Shown here piece after piece: positions 43,130 to 51,751 of a DNA stretch of 64,000 nt. Each line of letters starts with the position of its first letter. Positions within the stretch are counted from its first letter, which is position 1. A program made the position numbers and the translations under genes. The notes under the pieces were generated by a model, which made no database searches, had not been told where the DNA came from, and was given only the letters and a program-made list of their open reading frames with translations. The DNA comes from an uncultured Oscillospiraceae bacterium (lineage in GTDB: Bacteria; Bacillota; Clostridia; Oscillospirales; Acutalibacteraceae), in the NCBI GenBank assembly GCA_948471095.1, contig CAOKRG010000005.1, forward strand, positions 1 through 64,000, read 5' to 3'.

Positions 43130-45436
43130 TCATTTGCTCTCCTCCCGCAGCTCCACCCGGCGGATTTTGCCGCTGATGGTCTTGGGCAGCTCCTTGCGGA
43201 ACTCCACGATGCGGGGATACTTATAGGGGGCGGTGTGCTTCTTTACATAGGTCTGAATTTCCTTCTTTAGTTCGTCTGTGCCCTCGGTGCCCCGGGTCAG
43301 CACAATGTCCGCCTTGACCACCTGGCCCCGGATGGGGTCCGGCGCGGCGGTGATGGCGCATTCCAGCACATAGGGCAGCTCCATAATCACGCTTTCAATC
43401 TCAAAGGGCCCGATGCGGTAGCCGCTGGACTTGATCACATCGTCCGTGCGGCCCACGTACCAGAAGAAGCCGTCCTCGTCCCGCCAGGCGGTGTCGCCGG
43501 TGTGGTACAGGCCGTCGTGCCAGGAGGCCTTGGTGTTGGCCTCGTCCTGGTAATAGCCCCGGAACAGGCCGCAGGGCACCCTTTTATCCGTGCGGATGAC
43601 GATCTCCCCGGTCTCCCCCACCGGGGCGCTGGTACCGTCCGGAAGGACTACGTCTACATCGTAGAGGGGGCTGGGCACGCCCATGGACCCCACCTTGGGG
43701 ATGGTCCCCACGGGGTTGTAGATGACGCAGGTGGTCTCCGTCTGGCCGAATCCCTCCATCAGCATGAGGCCGGTGGCCCGCTTCCACTGCTCATAGACCT
43801 CCGGGTTCAGCGCCTCCCCGGCGGTGGTGGAGTACTCAATGCCGGATAGGTCGTACTTGGAGAGGTCCTCCTTGATGAAGAACCGGTACATGGTGGGCGG
43901 CGCGCAGAAGGTGGTAATGTGGTATTTGGCGAACATGGGCAGAATGTCGTGGGCGTCAAACTTGTCGAAATCATAGGTGAAGATAGCCGCCTCGCACATC
44001 CACTGGCCATAGTACTTGCCCCACATGGCCTTGCCCCAGCCGGTATCGGAGATGGTAAAGTGCAGGCCGTCCGGGTTCACATTGTGCCAGTACCGGGCCG
44101 TAATGTAGTGGCCCAGGGCGTATTTGTAGCTGTGCTCCGCGATCTTCGGGTATCCGGTGGTGCCGGAGGTGAAATACATCAGCATCAAATCGTTGCCGCA
44201 AGGGGAGTCGGGCCTGCGGGCGTACTCCTCCGGGAAAGCCGCCATCTCCCGGTCAAAATCGTGCCAGCCGGGAAGCCCCTGGCGGTTTTCCCCCACCAGA
44301 ATCTTGACCTCCACCCCCGGGCAGTTTTCCGCGGCCTTATGGGCCTCGCCGGCGGTCTGGCCGTCGCTGGTGCAGATAATCGCCTTAACGCCCGCCGCTT
44401 TAAAGCGGTAGTCGAAGTCGTGCTCCATCAAAAGATGGGTGGCGGGAATGATCACCGCGCCCATCTTGTGCAGGGCCGTAATCACGAACCAGAACTGATA
44501 GTGGCGCTTGAGCACCACCAGCACCTTATCCCCCCGCTTGATCCCCAACGATTCCAGGTAGTTGGCTGTCTGGGCCGACTTTTTGCTGATGTCCCCAAAG
44601 GTGAACCGCCGCTCGTTCTTCTCCCGGTCCACATGAAGCATGGCCAGCTTATCCGGGGTCCGCCGGGCGATCTCGTCCACGATATCGAAGGCGAAATTAA
44701 AATTATCCTCGTTTTTAAACCGGATGCCATTTAGAATGCCGTTCTCGTCCAGGGTGGTCTCCACAAAGGGGTTGGAGACGTTTTCCCGGTGCTGCCGGGC
44801 CAGCTTGCGGTCAATCAGCGTCTGGAAGCGGTCGTTTTCCGGCGGAAGCTCCTCCGCGCCCTTCATCACCATGGCGTAGAGCTGGCAGTCCTGCCCGCCG
44901 GTGGCGATCATCCCATGGGGCGTGCCGGAGTTGTAATAGATGGAGTCCCCCTCGTTGAGGACCTCGATATGGGAGCCGATCTGCGCCTTCATAGAGCCTT
45001 TTACCACGATGTCGAACTCCTGCCCCGCGTGGGAAGCCAGCTTGATCGCCACATGCTGCTCCGCCTCGGAATAGGGCATGGTGACAAAGAAGGGCTCGGC
45101 GGTTTTGTTCTTAAAAAGCGGAGCCAGGTTGAGGTATTTGAAGCCGTGCCGCCGGGTAATCGGCAGGCCGTCCCCATGGCGGACAATGGTGTAGGTGGAC
45201 AGGGTGGGGCTTACCCCGCGAATCAGGTCGGTGGGGTCCACGCCGAAGCGCTTGGCGCACTTATAGATGAAGGTGAAGCTGAAATCCTGCTCCCCGGCCT
45301 CGCAGCGTCCGTACTCCTCCCGGCCGGTCCCCGTGCACTTGGCCATCTCCTCCTCGCTGAGCCCGGCAATCTCCCGCATGGTCCGAATCCTCTGGGCCAC
45401 CTCTGCCAGCTGGGCTTTCAAATCTGCTTTTTCCAT
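43130..45436 (-). CDS. HTH-cupin-AMP-ligase fusion protein
   Basis: A 768-residue protein with three parts. Residues 10-75 are an XRE helix-turn-helix (IRTMREIAGLSEEEMAKCTG); 120-195 a cupin (EFDIVVKGSMKAQIGSHIEVLNEGDSIYYNSGTPHG); from about 245 on an acyl-adenylate ligase with P-loop YFTSGTTGYPK, GFGQTET, YHTGD, and the terminal catalytic lysine in KTISGKIRR. It resembles medium-chain or aromatic acyl-CoA synthetases. The fusion suggests a ligase that also senses and regulates. Behind a T-box leader, which is unusual. Confidence 0.85.
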   Translation of the reverse strand: MEKADLKAQLAEVAQRIRTMREIAGLSEEEMAKCTGTGREEYGRCEAGEQDFSFTFIYKCAKRFGVDPTDLIRGVSPTLSTYTIVRHGDGLPITRRHGFKYLNLAPLFKNKTAEPFFVTMPYSEAEQHVAIKLASHAGQEFDIVVKGSMKAQIGSHIEVLNEGDSIYYNSGTPHGMIATGGQDCQLYAMVMKGAEELPPENDRFQTLIDRKLARQHRENVSNPFVETTLDENGILNGIRFKNEDNFNFAFDIVDEIARRTPDKLAMLHVDREKNERRFTFGDISKKSAQTANYLESLGIKRGDKVLVVLKRHYQFWFVITALHKMGAVIIPATHLLMEHDFDYRFKAAGVKAIICTSDGQTAGEAHKAAENCPGVEVKILVGENRQGLPGWHDFDREMAAFPEEYARRPDSPCGNDLMLMYFTSGTTGYPKIAEHSYKYALGHYITARYWHNVNPDGLHFTISDTGWGKAMWGKYYGQWMCEAAIFTYDFDKFDAHDILPMFAKYHITTFCAPPTMYRFFIKEDLSKYDLSGIEYSTTAGEALNPEVYEQWKRATGLMLMEGFGQTETTCVIYNPVGTIPKVGSMGVPSPLYDVDVVLPDGTSAPVGETGEIVIRTDKRVPCGLFRGYYQDEANTKASWHDGLYHTGDTAWRDEDGFFWYVGRTDDVIKSSGYRIGPFEIESVIMELPYVLECAITAAPDPIRGQVVKADIVLTRGTEGTDELKKEIQTYVKKHTAPYKYPRIVEFRKELPKTISGKIRRVELREESK

Positions 45437-45481
45437 TGGGCCTTCCCCCTTGAATCTAGTATAAAATATTTTTGGTTAATT

Positions 45482-45543
45482 CTATCGTTAACACAGTTTA
45501 AAAGAGATATTCCGGCTCTTTTGAACCAGGCGGCGCAGCCGCC
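45482..45543 (-). repeat. leader hairpin repeat, copy 1
   Basis: About 60 bp shared with 48846-48905. On the minus strand it reads GCTGCGCCGCCTGGTT, a hairpin GTTCAAAAGAG with CTCTTTTAAAC, then GTGTTAACGATAG. It lies 46 bp before the start of the AMP-ligase fusion gene. Confidence 0.6.
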
Positions 45544-45554
45544 CTGCCCGTGGC

Positions 45555-45907
45555 GGACAAAAAAACCGCCCCACGGGGAATTTCCCCATGAGACGGATGT
45601 TTTCCGCGGTACCACTCATCTTGCGCTGCTTCCGGCACAGCGCCCCTCTGCGGGCTCCAGCAAGCCCTCTGCCCTAACGCGGCGGCACGGGAGGCGTCTA
45701 CTGCTCGGGCGGCTCCCGCTTCACGGCAAAAAACGCCGCTTGGGAGCCTCCAAGGTTCGGGCCTCCGGCTCGGAAGGGATCGGCAAATGGGGGCGCGCTC
45801 CGCTGGCTTGCACCGGCCGCCAGCTCTCTGGGGGAGGCCGCTCCCCGGCCTTCTTCGTCACAGCCTTTGTCTTTATGTGGTTATGCTCTCCACCAAACGT
45901 GGAGAAT
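45555..45907 (-). promoter_or_regulatory. T-box leader
   Basis: A tRNA-sensing leader of about 350 nt. The conserved T-box AAGATGAGTGGTACCGCGG is at 45604-45622; the terminator (CCGTCTCATGGGG with CCCCGTGGGGCGG, then seven T) is at 45559-45596. Stem I features include AGAGAGCTGG at about 45815. The specifier region reads GAACCTTGG; CCU (proline) is my reading, but the register is not certain. It is followed by the AMP-ligase fusion gene and not by a tRNA synthetase or amino-acid gene. Confidence 0.85.
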
Positions 45908-45913
45908 AGAATC

Positions 45914-45942
45914 ATCATACACCAGCGCAGGGCAATTGTCAA
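45914..45942 (-). promoter_or_regulatory. sigma-A promoter of the T-box leader
   Basis: Minus strand TTGACA (45937-45942), 17 bp, TATGAT (45914-45919). It overlaps the stop of rsgA. Confidence 0.85.
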
Positions 45943-47012
45943 GTAAAGTCTGTAAATTTTTTCTTATACTTGCTGGCCTGGCGCCGGTTTTTAGCTAGAG
46001 CCCTGCTGGGCTGGCCCTGCTTCATCCGCTGGCTGGCCCGGGACTCCCCGGCCAGCTGCCGGTAGTTTTTCCAGCGCTGGGGCGAGAGCTCCCCGCTTTC
46101 CAGCGCGGCCCGGACAGCGCAGCCGGGCTCCTGCTCGTGCCGGCAGTCCCGGAAGCGGCACTGGCCCAAAAGGCGCTCCACATCGGGAAACGCCGCCGTA
46201 AGGCCAGCCTGGGCGTCCCACATGCCCAGCTCCCGCATGCCCGGGGTGTCGATGACCAGCACGCCGGAGGGCAGGCGCAGCAGCTGCCTGTGGGTGGTGG
46301 TATGCCGGCCCCGGGCGTCGTCCTCCCGGATGCCGCCGGTGTCCATGACCTCCTCCCCGGTCAGGGCGTTGATGAGGCTGGACTTCCCCACGCCGGAAGA
46401 GCCCAGAAACGCCGCCGTGGTCCGGGGCCTCAGATAGGGCTCCAGCTGCTCCATGCCCTGGCCGGTTTTGGCGCTCAGGACCAGCACCGGGGCCTCTCCG
46501 GCCGCGTTTTCCGCCTGCTCCACCATGGCCCGGTGGTCCCCGGGCAGGTCGGCCTTGGTCAGCAGCACCACGGGCCGGGCCCCGGAGTTCCAGGCCAAAG
46601 TCAGGTAGCGCTCCAGGCGCTTCACGTTAAAGTTTTCGTTTAGGGACTGTACGGCGAACGCCACATCCATGTTGGCGGCCACGGCCTGTCCCATGGCGTG
46701 CCAAGTGTCCATGCGGGCAAAGAAGCTTCTGCGGGGCAGGGTTTTCACGATCTGCCAGTCGCCGGCCGTCTCCGAAGCCGGGTCCCCGGCGGGCAGGGCC
46801 AGCACAAAGTCCCCGGTGGTGGGGAAGTCCTGGCCTCCCTCATAATAGTACTCCTTGGCCTTCAGGCGGCCATAGCGCTCCCCTTCCGGGGTGACCAGCT
46901 GCCAGCGCTCCTTAAAAACCGCCGAAACGCGGGCCGGGACAAGCGCCGCCCCGGCGGAATCCTCCCGGGGCATGAGCTCCTGGGGAAAGCCGTACTCTAA
47001 AAGATTTGTCAT
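45939..47012 (-). CDS. rsgA: ribosome small-subunit GTPase RsgA
   Basis: Circularly permuted GTPase that checks late 30S maturation. The 357-residue protein has an OB domain, then NVKRLERYL and TKAD (G4) before the P-loop GSSGVGKSSLIN (G1), DTPG (G3), and a Zn-binding CRFRDCRHEQEPGC. The ATG at 47010-47012 has TTGGAGG upstream. A short overlapping frame (MSRFFVSRRNTYFR..., ATG near 47066 with AAAGGAG) precedes it and could be a leader peptide. Confidence 0.95.
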   Translation of the reverse strand: MTNLLEYGFPQELMPREDSAGAALVPARVSAVFKERWQLVTPEGERYGRLKAKEYYYEGGQDFPTTGDFVLALPAGDPASETAGDWQIVKTLPRRSFFARMDTWHAMGQAVAANMDVAFAVQSLNENFNVKRLERYLTLAWNSGARPVVLLTKADLPGDHRAMVEQAENAAGEAPVLVLSAKTGQGMEQLEPYLRPRTTAAFLGSSGVGKSSLINALTGEEVMDTGGIREDDARGRHTTTHRQLLRLPSGVLVIDTPGMRELGMWDAQAGLTAAFPDVERLLGQCRFRDCRHEQEPGCAVRAALESGELSPQRWKNYRQLAGESRASQRMKQGQPSRALAKNRRQASKYKKKFTDFT

Positions 47013-47103
47013 TCGATTCCTCCAATCGGAAATAAGTGTTCCTCCTGCTTACGAAAAATCGACTCATAAGACATCACTCCTTTCGAGAATTGGGGGATAA
47101 AAA

Positions 47104-47134
47104 AGGCAGATGCCGGAGCTCCCGGCGTCTGCCT
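47104..47134 (-). terminator. terminator hairpin at the rsgA start site
   Basis: Minus strand: AGGCAGACGCCGG with CCGGCATCTGCCT, then six T. It may end transcription from the DUF4349 gene, but the rsgA promoter lies just upstream of it. Confidence 0.7.
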
Positions 47135-47135
47135 G

Positions 47136-47164
47136 ATTGTACCATAGGTACGGGAATTTGTCAA
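47136..47164 (-). promoter_or_regulatory. sigma-A promoter of rsgA
   Basis: Minus strand TTGACA (47159-47164), 17 bp, TACAAT (47136-47141). The predicted start site, about 47129, falls inside the first arm of the terminator hairpin at 47104-47134. Confidence 0.8.
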
Positions 47165-47199
47165 TCGCTCAGGGCGCAAGCGCATTGATAAAGGGAGAT

Positions 47200-47315
47200 A
47201 GGCTGGTCAGTGAGCCAGTAAAAGTTTTGTCCACTTTTTCAAAAGTGGCGGGGTTTTTAGGGGCAGAGCCCCTGAACCGCCGGAGGCCTTCTAATACTTC
47301 CATAACACCGCCTTT
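47200..47315. repeat. B-type hairpin repeat
   Basis: GTCCACTTTTTCAAAAGTGG, then TTAGGGGCAGAGCCCCTGAA and CCGCCGGAGGCC. Empty-loop form. Fills the gap between rsgA's promoter and the DUF4349 gene. Confidence 0.7.
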
Positions 47316-47353
47316 TGGACACTCCCGGGCGCGGTGCGCGTCTTTTAGGCCCT

Positions 47354-48319
47354 TTAGGCCTCCGGCCCGCCGGGACCTTCCTGGCCCTGTGCCCTTTGCC
47401 GCATGGCTTCCAACGCCTCCCTGTTCCGCCTCCGGCGCTCCCGGGCCGCGCGGCGGGGCTTGCGGGTGCACAGCAGGACGATCCCCGCCATCAGGGCCAG
47501 CAGCGCCAGCACGGGCAGATGCGTTGCCACAAACAGCCCCAGCTCCTGGAAGAAGCGCCCAATGCCCCGGGCGTTTTCCTCCATGCCCCGCAGGGCCCGG
47601 CTCCCCCAGCTCTCCGGGGCGGGCTCGGTCAGCTCCCGCACCTCCTGCAGGTGCATGTGCACGGCGCTGTATTCGATCTGATCGTCGTATACCCGCAGGG
47701 CCGACTCATAGTTTTCCAGCTGATACCGCACCTGGGTCAGCCGGTCCTCGATGCCCAGCACATCCTCCAGCTTGTCCGCCTGGGCCAGCAGCTCCATCAG
47801 GCGCTCCTGCTCCACCAGCAGGGCCTTCTTGTGGCTTTCGGCGTCCACATAGTCCAGGGTCACGTCTTCCTCCTGCACCGTGCGCTCCACCACGTTGCAC
47901 TGGCCCTCCAGCGCGGCCAGGAAATCCTCCAGCCGGCCGCTGGGAATCCGCAGGACCAGCTGGCAGCTGCGGCGGGACTGGTTGTGGGCGTAAAGCTCCG
48001 AGCTCTCCATGTAGCCGCCCGCCTGGGCGAGCTCCCGCTTAAGCCAGGCCATGGCCCCCTCGTAGTCCTCCGTCTCGGCGGAAACGCTGGCCGTGACGAT
48101 CCGCTTGCGGCCGATGGAGGCCAGCTCCCGCTCCATGCCGGCGCCGCCCTCCCCGGCGTCCGCCGCGCTGGAAACGGACTCCCCCGTGTATTGCACGGAC
48201 TCCTCCGTCATGTAGTTGGCCGCGCTGCTGGACGAGTCTTTCCCGCTTCCCCCGCATCCCGCCAAAACCAGGGCCAGCAGCAGGGCCAGGGCCGCGGCCC
48301 GCCTCTCTCTGCACCTCAT
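47354..48319 (-). CDS. DUF4349 lipoprotein
   Basis: A 321-residue lipoprotein. A signal peptide ends in the lipobox LVLAGCGG (Cys22). A DUF4349 domain follows: RKRIVTASVSAETEDYEGAMAWL, SSELYAHNQSRRSCQLVLRIPS and DVTLDYVDAESHKKALLVEQERL. A coiled coil precedes one C-terminal transmembrane helix (about 266-284) and a basic tail, so the protein is anchored at both ends. Function unknown. Confidence 0.88.
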   Translation of the reverse strand: MRCRERRAAALALLLALVLAGCGGSGKDSSSSAANYMTEESVQYTGESVSSAADAGEGGAGMERELASIGRKRIVTASVSAETEDYEGAMAWLKRELAQAGGYMESSELYAHNQSRRSCQLVLRIPSGRLEDFLAALEGQCNVVERTVQEEDVTLDYVDAESHKKALLVEQERLMELLAQADKLEDVLGIEDRLTQVRYQLENYESALRVYDDQIEYSAVHMHLQEVRELTEPAPESWGSRALRGMEENARGIGRFFQELGLFVATHLPVLALLALMAGIVLLCTRKPRRAARERRRRNREALEAMRQRAQGQEGPGGPEA

Positions 48320-48436
48320 CCTCTTCTCTCCTTTCCGCTTCGGGCCTTTTCTTGCATTATACCCAAGAACGGGGAGAATTTCAATGAGAATGACACGGTT
48401 GTAACCGCAAGTTACAAGGTTGTAACTCTCCGGGAG

Positions 48437-48817
48437 TCAAAACTTCGCCTTATGCTTCCGGTTCGCCCCCAATATGCCGCCGATGGCTCCGCTTAAGAGC
48501 ACCGCCGCCGCTTTGCCGCCGCTGGCCGGTTCCAGCTCCAGGCCGAAGAGCAGCACCGTGGCCGCCGCCGCGCACAGCAAAAAGACCGCCCCGCAGCCCA
48601 GGCCCAGCAGCATGCCCCGCTCTTTGGCGGAAAGGGACGCGGCCAGCCCGCCCAGAAACACCGCCCCGCAGGCGGCAAGGGTGGTCGCCAGGGTCAGCGA
48701 GGCCCGGGGCAGGGCCCCCATGCGGGCCGCCGCAAAAGCGATGGCCGCCAGCAGCAGCAGGCTGGCGCAAAGGGCGGTCAGGACCGAAAGCAGAAGGGCG
48801 CGAATCCATTTCATCAT
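48437..48817 (-). CDS. TIGR04086-type membrane protein
   Basis: A 126-residue protein with four hydrophobic helices and a basic end, of the TIGR04086 type found downstream of yajC in Clostridia. Function unknown. Two adjacent ATGs (48817 and 48814) follow GAGGTC; the first is chosen. Confidence 0.8.
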   Translation of the reverse strand: MMKWIRALLLSVLTALCASLLLLAAIAFAAARMGALPRASLTLATTLAACGAVFLGGLAASLSAKERGMLLGLGCGAVFLLCAAAATVLLFGLELEPASGGKAAAVLLSGAIGGILGANRKHKAKF

Positions 48818-48845
48818 AAAGAAAGACCTCACAGCTCATAATGTG

Positions 48846-48905
48846 CTATCGTTAACACGGTTTGAAAAAGGGTATTCTGCCTCTTTCAAACCAGGCGGCG
48901 CAGCC
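48846..48905 (-). repeat. leader hairpin repeat, copy 2
   Basis: Shared with 45482-45543. On the minus strand: GCTGCGCCGCCTGG, hairpin GTTTGAAAGAGG with CCCTTTTTCAAAC, then GTGTTAACGATAG. It ends 28 bp before the TIGR04086-type gene. Confidence 0.6.
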
Positions 48906-49091
48906 GTCCAGCCTGAAAATTCGGTATCTGCCGATTTTCAAGTGCGTTTACTATAACCCATATGAGCGGGAGGCCTCTTTTAGAACCTGGACTTGCCGAA
49001 GAGGAAAACGCCGGACAGGCGGGAGATTCTGCCGCCCTTCCGGCGTTTCCCGCCTGTGAATCCTGGTTCTTGATTTCTGTTTTGACCCCGG

Positions 49092-49430
49092 TCAGGTATT
49101 GTCGTCCTCGTGCACCGTGTCCACGCTGCCGATGGACCAACGCTTTACCCGCAGCTTGGACTTGTCGCTGCCGGTCTCGATGATGACGGAGTCGGACTCG
49201 TCCTTCACGGCCACAATCCGGCCGCAGATGCCGCCGATGGTGGTGATCTCATCGCCAACCTGGGCGTTTTTGCGCATTTCGGCCTCTTTTTTCTTCTTCT
49301 TGTTCTGGGGGCGGAAGAAAATAAAGTACAGGGCCACAAAGAACAGGCCGTATACCAGCAGCATGAGGATCAGGCTCATGCCGCCGCCCGCTCCGGCGGC
49401 GGCAGCGTCCAATAGGTGTAGGTTAGACAT
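49092..49430 (-). CDS. yajC: Sec translocase accessory subunit YajC
   Basis: A 112-residue single-helix membrane protein of the Sec/YidC holo-complex. The helix and following YFIFFRPQNKKKKKEAEMRK are typical; the cytosolic part has QVGDEITTIGGICGRIV. The ATG is at 49428-49430. In many bacteria it lies near tgt or secDF; here the TIGR04086-type gene follows after a leader hairpin repeat. Confidence 0.95.
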   Translation of the reverse strand: MSNLHLLDAAAAGAGGGMSLILMLLVYGLFFVALYFIFFRPQNKKKKKEAEMRKNAQVGDEITTIGGICGRIVAVKDESDSVIIETGSDKSKLRVKRWSIGSVDTVHEDDNT

Positions 49431-49544
49431 GATTTATGAACACATCCCTTCTAGTCATTGGCTTTTATTATATCAGGAAGTTGGCGAACATGCAAGCACA
49501 ATCTTTTTAAGGGGAGCGGCCAAACGGGTGTTTTGTTATTAGAG

Positions 49545-49640
49545 AAAGGCTCGCCAAGCGCAACAGCAAAAGTTTCGGCAGGCGAGACCCCACTCCGTAA
49601 CATTTCCATATAAATGCGCCCTTTGGACACTCCCCTCCCC
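49545..49640. repeat. B-type repeat with a cassette scar
   Basis: GCGCAACAGCAAAAGTTTCG is followed not by the usual hairpin but by GCAGGCGAGACC, the edge of a cassette, then CCACTCCGTAACATTTCC and the TTTGGACACTCCC end. This looks like a scaffold from which the middle has been deleted. The rest of this gap shows nothing. Confidence 0.55.
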
Positions 49641-49726
49641 TTTTTAAACCCGCCCCCCCCGCTTGGGGTATACCGGCCGGGCCCCCGCGCATACCTATAA
49701 CCATCAACCCCAAAGGAGGCGCGCCT

Positions 49727-50017
49727 ATGAGCTGCCGAATGGCTGAACTGCGCAGCAAGGAAGTGGTCAGCGTCCGGGACGGCGGACGGCTGGGCTTTGT
49801 GTGCGACTTGGAGATGGACGTGAAAACCGCCGCCATCACCGCCCTGGTGGTCTATGGCCGCTCCCGGCTCTTCGGGCTGCTGGGCCGGGAGCCGGACACC
49901 GTCATTCCCTGGGACGAGGTGGAGATGATCGGCGGGGACATCGTACTGGTCAAGTGCCCCGCCCCGCCCCGGGAGCAGGGCCTGCTGGGGAAGCTCTGGG
50001 ATAAGCTGGTGAACTGA
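49727..50017 (+). CDS. ymxH: YlmC/YmxH-family sporulation protein
   Basis: A 96-residue PRC-barrel protein. The family pattern is clear: RSKEVVSVRDGGRLGFVCDLEMD, TALVVYGRSRLFGLLGREPDTVIPWDEVEMIGGDIVLV. It is associated with sporulating Firmicutes; its role is not well understood. The ATG has AAAGGAGG upstream. Convergent with the patatin gene (1 bp between stops). Confidence 0.88.
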   Translation: MSCRMAELRSKEVVSVRDGGRLGFVCDLEMDVKTAAITALVVYGRSRLFGLLGREPDTVIPWDEVEMIGGDIVLVKCPAPPREQGLLGKLWDKLVN

Positions 50018-50018
50018 G

Positions 50019-50906
50019 CTACCCCTCCAGATAGGCCCGAAGCTGGGGCAGCGCCCGGCGGCAGACGGCCGCGCCCTGGTCATAGAGGGCCTGGAGCTTT
50101 CCCAGGTCCTTTTCCGTGCGCCGGACCTCCACCGGCTCCGGCGGGCGGATGACGAAGACCTTCCCCTGGGCCTCCAGCCGGTCCAGCTCATCCATTTCCC
50201 TGTTGTAATGCCGGGGGACGTTTAAAATGGAGCGGACCAGCTCCGGATATTTGCGGTAAAAGCGGGCATAGGCCCGGGCGGCGGGGCGGGAGACAGGCCC
50301 CTTCTGGTAGCCGTGCTCCCGGGTGGTGACCACCACCACCTTGCCATAGCCCTCGTCCAGGGGCCTGCGGTAGGGGATGGACACGTCCAGCCCGCCGTCC
50401 AGATAGGGCGCGCGCCCCACCTCCACCATGGGGGCCAGAAGGGGCAGGCTGGCGCTGGCCCGGACGGCGGCGTAAATGTCCGGCACGGCGGACTTTTCAA
50501 AATACTCCGCCTTGCCGGTCAGGCAGTTGACCGCCACGGCGGTGAACTGGCAGGGAGACCCCTGGAACGCCTCCCGGTCCAGGGGGAAGATGGTGTCGCT
50601 GATCTCCCCGAAAAGGAAGTCGAAATTGAAAATGCTCCGGTTGCGGATGAGGCTGCGCATCCCCATATAGCGGGGGTCGTTGACAAAGGTCAGGTTGATC
50701 TGGGCGGTGCGTCCCTTTTGGCCGGAGACGAAGTTGACCCCGGTCAGGGCCCCGGCGGAGACCCCGAACACCCCGTCGAAGCCAATGCCCTCTTCCAGCA
50801 TCACGTCGGTAACCCCGGCGGAAAACAGGCAGCGCAGGGAGCCGCCCTCCAAGGCAAGCGCTTTGTTTGGCAAAAAAATCAAATCCTTTCGCGAGAGAGT
50901 TGACAT
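50019..50906 (-). CDS. patatin-like phospholipase
   Basis: A 295-residue serine acyl hydrolase. The oxyanion hole is EGGSLRC, the nucleophile lies in GVSAG (Ser50) and the catalytic aspartate in DGG (about residue 170); these make up the patatin dyad. It resembles the YjjU/RssA-type bacterial patatins. No signal peptide. Substrate is probably phospholipid. Confidence 0.9.
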   Translation of the reverse strand: MSTLSRKDLIFLPNKALALEGGSLRCLFSAGVTDVMLEEGIGFDGVFGVSAGALTGVNFVSGQKGRTAQINLTFVNDPRYMGMRSLIRNRSIFNFDFLFGEISDTIFPLDREAFQGSPCQFTAVAVNCLTGKAEYFEKSAVPDIYAAVRASASLPLLAPMVEVGRAPYLDGGLDVSIPYRRPLDEGYGKVVVVTTREHGYQKGPVSRPAARAYARFYRKYPELVRSILNVPRHYNREMDELDRLEAQGKVFVIRPPEPVEVRRTEKDLGKLQALYDQGAAVCRRALPQLRAYLEG

Positions 50907-50929
50907 AGATTAAATATTACCCCAATGTT

Positions 50930-51225
50930 TAACAGTAGGAATATACGCGGTCAAGGGGCGTTAGGCCCCTTGCGGATTCTTAAGGCAGAGCCTTAAGCCG
51001 CCGGAGGCGACCTTGCCCTTAAGGCGGCGCAGTAGAAACCGATAGCGCACAAGGCCTAAGCGTCACCCCTGGCATCCATAGCGCACTTGTGCTGCGCCGC
51101 CGCCCTTGACAACGCCTTAGAGCGAAGCGAATAACAGTGGACTGCTTCCCCCCGGTTAGCTTTTGTGGGATGAGCCAGCTGTTCCGCAAGGAGGGCGGCG
51201 GCGCGGGCATCATGACCGTCTCTGG
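50930..51225. repeat. A tail plus C-type repeat
   Basis: The 319-bp gap between the patatin and GNAT genes starts with the A tail in reverse (TACGCGGTCAAGGGGCGTTAGGCCCCTTG), a short hairpin (TTAAGGCAGAGCCTTAA), then a C-type unit: AAGGCGGCGCAG, an inverted CTGCGCCGCCGCC, and GCGAAGCGAATAACAGTGGACT. The C unit is cut short compared with 59150-59480. No gene. Confidence 0.65.
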
Positions 51226-51708
51226 TTATAACGCGCCCGAGAGCCGCTTTTCCATGAGAAAATTGGTTAAAGCCACGCCCCGGCGCTCCACCTGGTTTTC
51301 CCGCAGGACCCGGTAGCCCCGGTGGAGGAAGAAGGGCCGCGCGGTCAGGGAGGCATAGGTGTAGACCTTCCCGGCCCGGGACGCGGCCTCCAGGGCGGCG
51401 CACAGGGCGCTGGCAACACCCTGGCCCTGGCGGTCCTTGTGGACGTACAGCCGGTCCAGATAGCCGCTCTCCGGGTCCAGGTCCCCAAAGCCCGCAATTC
51501 GGCCTCCAATTTCGGCCACCAGGGCGCGGCGGCCTTGAAAGAACCGTTCCCAAGCGGCGCTGGGAGCCCCTGGGCTGGGAGCCCAGGCCTCCAGCTGGGC
51601 GGGAGTATAGTCCCGGGCGTTGACGGTGTGCACGGTCTGGTAAAAGAGCGCGGCCAGCAAGGGGCCGTCCCCGGGCCGGTAAGGGCGCAGGATGATTGAG
51701 CCCGCCAT
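51226..51708 (-). CDS. GNAT-family N-acetyltransferase
   Basis: A 160-residue GNAT enzyme with YLDRLYVHKDRQGQGVASALCAALE as acetyl-CoA loop (Q-x-x-G-x-A form) and the late PFFLHRGYRVL. It resembles the YafP-like group. ATG with AAAGGAGG upstream. Substrate unknown. Confidence 0.87.
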   Translation of the reverse strand: MAGSIILRPYRPGDGPLLAALFYQTVHTVNARDYTPAQLEAWAPSPGAPSAAWERFFQGRRALVAEIGGRIAGFGDLDPESGYLDRLYVHKDRQGQGVASALCAALEAASRAGKVYTYASLTARPFFLHRGYRVLRENQVERRGVALTNFLMEKRLSGAL

Positions 51709-51751
51709 GGCGGAAGCCTCCTTTTTTTATTTTTTGAGAAGAACGGACGGG

